Shown piece after piece: positions 26,957 to 30,599 of a DNA stretch of 30,599 nucleotides. The stretch is taken from IMG/VR virus record IMGVR_UViG_3300042525_000286, positions 1 to 30,599 of that record; one strand, written 5' to 3'. The notes beneath the pieces were generated by a model, which ran no database searches, had not been told where the DNA came from, and was given only the letters and a program-made list of their open reading frames with translations. The position numbers and the translations under genes are program-made. The stretch's first letter is position 1. The number at the start of each line of letters is the position of its first letter. This stretch comes from a virus.

Positions 26957-29193
26957 TGGTAGCACTTTACATTTACATAGATGGAATTGCAAAAAGAATC
27001 GAGTTATTTGAAGACGAAAAGATAAGTCTAACTTCATCCGTACAGGATATTTCCGATGTTTCAAAAGCAAAGACTGATTTTACTCAATCGTTTACTGTTG
27101 TAGCAAGTCCGACTAATAACGAAATATTTAAGCATTGGTACGAAAGTTCTATTGATGGTGGTTTTGACCATAGAGTAAAATACAACGGATATATTGAAAT
27201 TGATACAAGGACTTTTAGAGAGGGTGCGTTTGCGTTAAACGATGTCAAGTATAAAAACGGAATGTTAGACGCTTATTCAATTGTATTCTATGGCAAAGCT
27301 AAAAACATTAAAGATATTTTAAAAGAGGATAAACTTGCTAATTTAGATTTCAGTGCTTTAAATCACAACTATACAAGTGCGGAAGTAATTAGCAGAATTA
27401 CAAGTCCGACATTAGGAGTAGCTTATCCGTTATTTGCGAATGATAGAATTTACGATTATAATACAGGCGGAAGTAATGACATTACAACTAATACAGGTTC
27501 TATAAAATGGAATAGCTTATTCCCTGCAATTCCTTTATCTGAAATATTATCGAGAATATCAACGAAATACGATTTAAATTTTACGGGTGCATTTTTAGAT
27601 TATCCACAATTTACAAAGTTATGGATGTTGTTTAAAAACGCTGAAAGTTTTAGCCAAAAGTTAACACCTTTAAGAGTAAATTTTACAAGTAAAACAGGCG
27701 GTACAAATAATGAAATTAATTTAACAACAAATGAAATAGGTTTTGAAGGCACTGGATATAGAAGGTCGAATATAAAAATTTTTACAACAAGCACACAACC
27801 TTATTATGTGTTACTTTACAAAAATGGGGTTTTAGAAAATACAACAGACCCATTAATAGGGAATAGTAGTTGGGATATTATAGGATTTAATATTACAACT
27901 CAAAACTTAAACGATAAATATACAATAGCTATACAAGGTCAAGCAGGTTTTTCTTTTACAAGTCTATTAACATATATTAAAGGTACTTCAACTCCTATTG
28001 TTTTTACCGCAAGTGGTACAAGTCAAACTATTGCAAGTACTATTGACATAGGTGGTTACGCACCTGACTTGAAATTGATTGATTTAATTACGGGACTTAT
28101 CAAAATGTTTAACCTTGTAATTATACCGCAAGATGAAACAACTTACGAGTTAATTCCTTTAGAATTATATTACAACGATGGGCGTTACAATGATATTTCA
28201 GCAAATGTAATAACTGATGAAATTGATTTAAAGAAAACTTCGATGTATAAAAACATCAATTTCAAGTATCAAAGTTCTGAAAATATCTTAAATACAAAGT
28301 TTAATGACTTGTTTTTATCAACTCGAAACTTTGCTTATGGTGATTTAGCATCCGAGCAAATTGATAGTTTAGAAAGTTCAAGTTTTAGCGTAGAGTTACC
28401 TTTTGAAAATGCAATGTATGAACGTAAATCAAATAGTAACTTTCAAACGCTAACTTTTAAAAAGATTGATTTAAGTAATTACTTACCGAAACCTTTATTG
28501 ATGTATGATAATGGGGTTCAGACAGTAACTCCAAATATTAGAATTGATTTAACAACGGGCGGACATCAGCATATTGTTCAGTACAGAAGATTTTCAAACG
28601 ATTATAGTAACGGAACTATTTTAACTTTAAATTGGGGTGAAGAAATATCAACGTGGTTTTTGTCAAACGTAGTAAACGGACTTTACAAAAGACATTATGA
28701 AAACTATTTAGGAAATATATTCAACATTAAAAGTAGATTAGTTATTGTAAAATGCTATTTTAACCCCGTTCAGTTAATCGATATTAAGTTGAATGATAGA
28801 ATTATCATAAGGGATAAAAAGTACACGATAAACAAGCTAACAACTGATTTAACAAGTGGCGAAACTACGTTAGAATTATTAACTGATTATCGTAGTGGTG
28901 AAGTACCGATTGGAAACAGATTTGCTTTTGAACCATTTTATGAAGTTGATAATACAGAGCAAACTATTGAAGTATTATTATTGCGTAATGTAAGTCCAGT
29001 TATTTCGTTACAAGCGTCGCTTTATGGGTGGATTGATTATATACCTACTGACTATTATAACGACACAACTATTAGAGTAGATATATCACAAAACACAACG
29101 GGTTCACAACGTATAGGATATATAACAGGAAAATGGGAAAACGAATTAGGAGTAGATATAAATATTGAAATACCAATTATACAAAATGCTTAA
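26956..29193 (+). CDS. Large tail-tip or baseplate hub-like protein
   Basis: The 745-aa protein is the largest uninterrupted gene here. The N-terminal part (IELFEDEKISLTSSVQDISD, then AKTDFTQSFTVVASPTNNE) is typical of Bacteroidetes phage tail proteins near the tape measure. A middle part (APDLKLIDLITGLIKMFNLV) and later YFNPVQLIDIKLNDRIII resemble hub folds. The last 100 residues look like an Ig-like or binding domain. It likely forms the tail tip. It overlaps the 49-aa gene by 8 bases. Receptor or wall contact is inference. Confidence 0.6.
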   Translation: MVALYIYIDGIAKRIELFEDEKISLTSSVQDISDVSKAKTDFTQSFTVVASPTNNEIFKHWYESSIDGGFDHRVKYNGYIEIDTRTFREGAFALNDVKYKNGMLDAYSIVFYGKAKNIKDILKEDKLANLDFSALNHNYTSAEVISRITSPTLGVAYPLFANDRIYDYNTGGSNDITTNTGSIKWNSLFPAIPLSEILSRISTKYDLNFTGAFLDYPQFTKLWMLFKNAESFSQKLTPLRVNFTSKTGGTNNEINLTTNEIGFEGTGYRRSNIKIFTTSTQPYYVLLYKNGVLENTTDPLIGNSSWDIIGFNITTQNLNDKYTIAIQGQAGFSFTSLLTYIKGTSTPIVFTASGTSQTIASTIDIGGYAPDLKLIDLITGLIKMFNLVIIPQDETTYELIPLELYYNDGRYNDISANVITDEIDLKKTSMYKNINFKYQSSENILNTKFNDLFLSTRNFAYGDLASEQIDSLESSSFSVELPFENAMYERKSNSNFQTLTFKKIDLSNYLPKPLLMYDNGVQTVTPNIRIDLTTGGHQHIVQYRRFSNDYSNGTILTLNWGEEISTWFLSNVVNGLYKRHYENYLGNIFNIKSRLVIVKCYFNPVQLIDIKLNDRIIIRDKKYTINKLTTDLTSGETTLELLTDYRSGEVPIGNRFAFEPFYEVDNTEQTIEVLLLRNVSPVISLQASLYGWIDYIPTDYYNDTTIRVDISQNTTGSQRIGYITGKWENELGVDINIEIPIIQNA

Positions 29194-29335
29194 ACTAATT
29201 ATTGAAATGCTTGAATTCCAAAAATTGGGAACAAGCGAAGCGGTCGACATCGCAAAAGGAAAATATAAAATACCAAGTAACCTACAAGAATTTAAAAACC
29301 AAGTAAAATGGCTATCACAAAGACGATTGAAATAG
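29186..29335 (+). CDS. 49-aa small protein between tail tip and tape measure
   Basis: The frame starts in an ATGCTTAA overlap with the previous stop and ends 28 bases inside the tape measure gene. The product begins LKLIIEMLEFQKLGTSEAVD, continues with PSNLQEFKNQVKWLSQRR and ends LK. It is basic and helical. The tight overlaps on both sides support a real, coupled gene. Function is unknown. Confidence 0.5.
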   Translation: MLKLIIEMLEFQKLGTSEAVDIAKGKYKIPSNLQEFKNQVKWLSQRRLK

Positions 29336-30599
29336 ATGTTAACACGCTCCAAGCAGTAGGCGGTTTAGATAATTTAGATAAGGCACTAAAGAAAGTTGAT
29401 AATTCAGTAAAAAACGTTGATGCGTCTTTTGAGGAAGTTTATGGGGATTTAAAACCTTTGACTGCTCGAATGGGTGAAGCCGAAGACAGACTTTATGAAT
29501 TAGCATTAGCAGGTCAATCAGCAAGTCAGGAGTATAAAGATTTACTTGCGTCTGTTGGTAATTATCGTAAAGTGCAAATGCAAACGGATATGGTTGTAGA
29601 TGCAGCAGCTACGACATTTGATACAAAGTTAGGCGGAGCATTACAAGGTGCTACTTCTGCTTTTGCAGGTGTACAAGGTGCAATGGCTTTAACAGGCGGA
29701 CAAAGTGAGGAACTTGAAAAAGCTATTTTAAAAGTTCAGGGAGCAATGGCACTTGCCGAGGGAGTTCGTGGTGTTCGTGAGGGAATGGTAGCTTTTAGAG
29801 CATTAGGTGTTTCTGCTAAAGTAGCACTTGCAGGAATTAGAACAGGAATCGCTGCTACGGGAATAGGTCTTTTAGTTTTAGCTTTAGGGGCAGTTGTAGC
29901 TTATTGGGATGATATAAAAGGAGCAGTAAGTGGTGTAAGTAGTGAACAAGAAGAATTAAACGAATTAGCTGCTACAAATTTAACTGCTGAACAAGGCAAA
30001 CTTGATGCAATAGGTGGGCAAGAAAATATTTTAAAATTACAAGGTAAATCTGAAAAGGATATTTTAAAATTAAAGATTGCTCAAACAGACCAAGTAATAA
30101 AAGCAACTGAAAATCAAATTGTTCAAAACGAAATAACCGCAAAAGCACAAATAACAGCGTCGCAAAGAAACAAAGATATTCTTACGGGTATTATTAGATT
30201 TATTCAAACTCCTTTAACATTATTATTAGAGGGAGTTGATGCAGTAGGTAAAGCATTAGGGCAAGATTTTGGTTTAGCACAAGGTTTCACTGATTTAATT
30301 GATAAGGGTACAAGTTTAATTTTTGACCCTGAAAACGAAAAGAAAAAAGCTAAAGAGGTACAAGATGAAGCTAAAAAAGGTTTAGAAAAATTAAAAAATG
30401 ATAGAGCAGGTTTGCAATTATCTTTAAATAATATTGACGCACAAGCAGCTAAAGATGCACAAGCAAAACAAAAAGAAGCTAACGATAAAGCTATTGAATT
30501 AGCAAAACAAAAAGCGGATGCACTTGAAAGAATTAGACAAGGCGAAATTGATACAGAAGCGGAACGAAGAGCAGAAGAATTATTGCAAGTTCAAAAACA
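29308..30599 (+). CDS. Tape measure protein, N-terminal part (continues at window start)
   Basis: The ATG at 29308 opens a frame that runs off the end of the window and continues in the same frame at the start, to 923. The N-terminal 150 residues are helical (LQAVGGLDNLDKALKKVDNS, RLYELALAGQSASQEYKDLL). The segment with LGGALQGATSAFAGVQGAMA and RTGIAATGIGLLVLALGAVV is hydrophobic and typical of the middle of tape measure proteins. The rest is charged coiled coil. Total length is about 695 residues. It follows the tail-tip and 49-aa genes. Confidence 0.9.
   Translation, partial: MAITKTIEIDVNTLQAVGGLDNLDKALKKVDNSVKNVDASFEEVYGDLKPLTARMGEAEDRLYELALAGQSASQEYKDLLASVGNYRKVQMQTDMVVDAAATTFDTKLGGALQGATSAFAGVQGAMALTGGQSEELEKAILKVQGAMALAEGVRGVREGMVAFRALGVSAKVALAGIRTGIAATGIGLLVLALGAVVAYWDDIKGAVSGVSSEQEELNELAATNLTAEQGKLDAIGGQENILKLQGKSEKDILKLKIAQTDQVIKATENQIVQNEITAKAQITASQRNKDILTGIIRFIQTPLTLLLEGVDAVGKALGQDFGLAQGFTDLIDKGTSLIFDPENEKKKAKEVQDEAKKGLEKLKNDRAGLQLSLNNIDAQAAKDAQAKQKEANDKAIELAKQKADALERIRQGEIDTEAERRAEELLQVQK
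30473..30599. repeat. Terminal direct repeat, right copy
   Basis: These 127 bases equal bases 1-127. See the left copy; the pair closes the contig into a circle of 30472 bp. Confidence 0.95.

Noticed and set aside
1-30599. tRNA genes, CRISPR arrays, integrase or transposase
   Set aside because: Looked for cloverleaf ends, spaced repeats and catalytic motifs by eye; none seen. A tRNA scan would be needed to be certain.

Overview
The window is a complete or nearly complete genome of a tailed phage of Bacteroidetes, most likely infecting Flavobacterium or a relative. The DNA is very AT-rich. The best promoter-like sites match the Bacteroidetes -7 box TAnnTTTG, start codons lack Shine-Dalgarno sequences, and many proteins have the look of Flavobacteriia phage families. 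Bases 1-127 are repeated exactly at 30473-30599, so the contig closes into a circle of 30472 bp. The tape measure gene runs across the join (29308 to the end, then on to 923). A tape measure protein, tail tube and frameshifted tail chaperone, with no sheath, indicate a long non-contractile (siphovirus-like) tail. No integrase, transposase, tRNA or CRISPR array was seen.

On the circle, the late region begins with the terminases (22457-23933) and two small ORFs. A tail block follows: chaperone pair with a -1 slip site, two neck or tail-completion candidates, two tail-tip proteins and the tape measure. Across the join come the head protease, scaffold, major capsid protein, tail tube, portal with an extra C-terminal domain, and connector. 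A WGQGA-repeat tail protein and a lysis cassette follow (small membrane protein, membrane-anchored GAF-like protein, amidase endolysin). Then come a metallophosphoesterase and a protein shaped like a unimolecular spanin. The portal lies downstream of the capsid gene and far from the terminase, which is unusual.

A short leftward block (11247-12032) carries a membrane protein, a small HTH protein, a 37-aa zinc-ribbon-like protein and an unknown protein. It is divided from the rightward early genes by a divergent control region (12033-12136) with mirror-image promoter boxes. The early region (12137-21276) starts with many tiny overlapping ORFs. It continues with a DnaA-domain-IV-like protein, a C5 cytosine methyltransferase, an ERF annealing protein, an HNH homing endonuclease, an SSB-like protein, a secreted moron-like protein, a replication initiator with 12-bp iterons inside its gene, a RecA-fold ATPase and NinG. 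A sigma-like protein (21379) stands between the early and late blocks.

Two regulatory patterns stand out. First, three early or middle genes (HNH endonuclease, replication initiator, sigma-like protein) each follow a TATATTT promoter box and then a leader with interleaved inverted repeats ending in a U-rich tract, which could fold as pseudoknotted RNAs or terminators. Second, the 15-mer TTGTTTTTAAATAAA occurs just before three late modules, with a one-base variant before a fourth. Several copies follow terminators. These are candidate late promoters or leader elements, and the phage sigma-like protein could be their reader.
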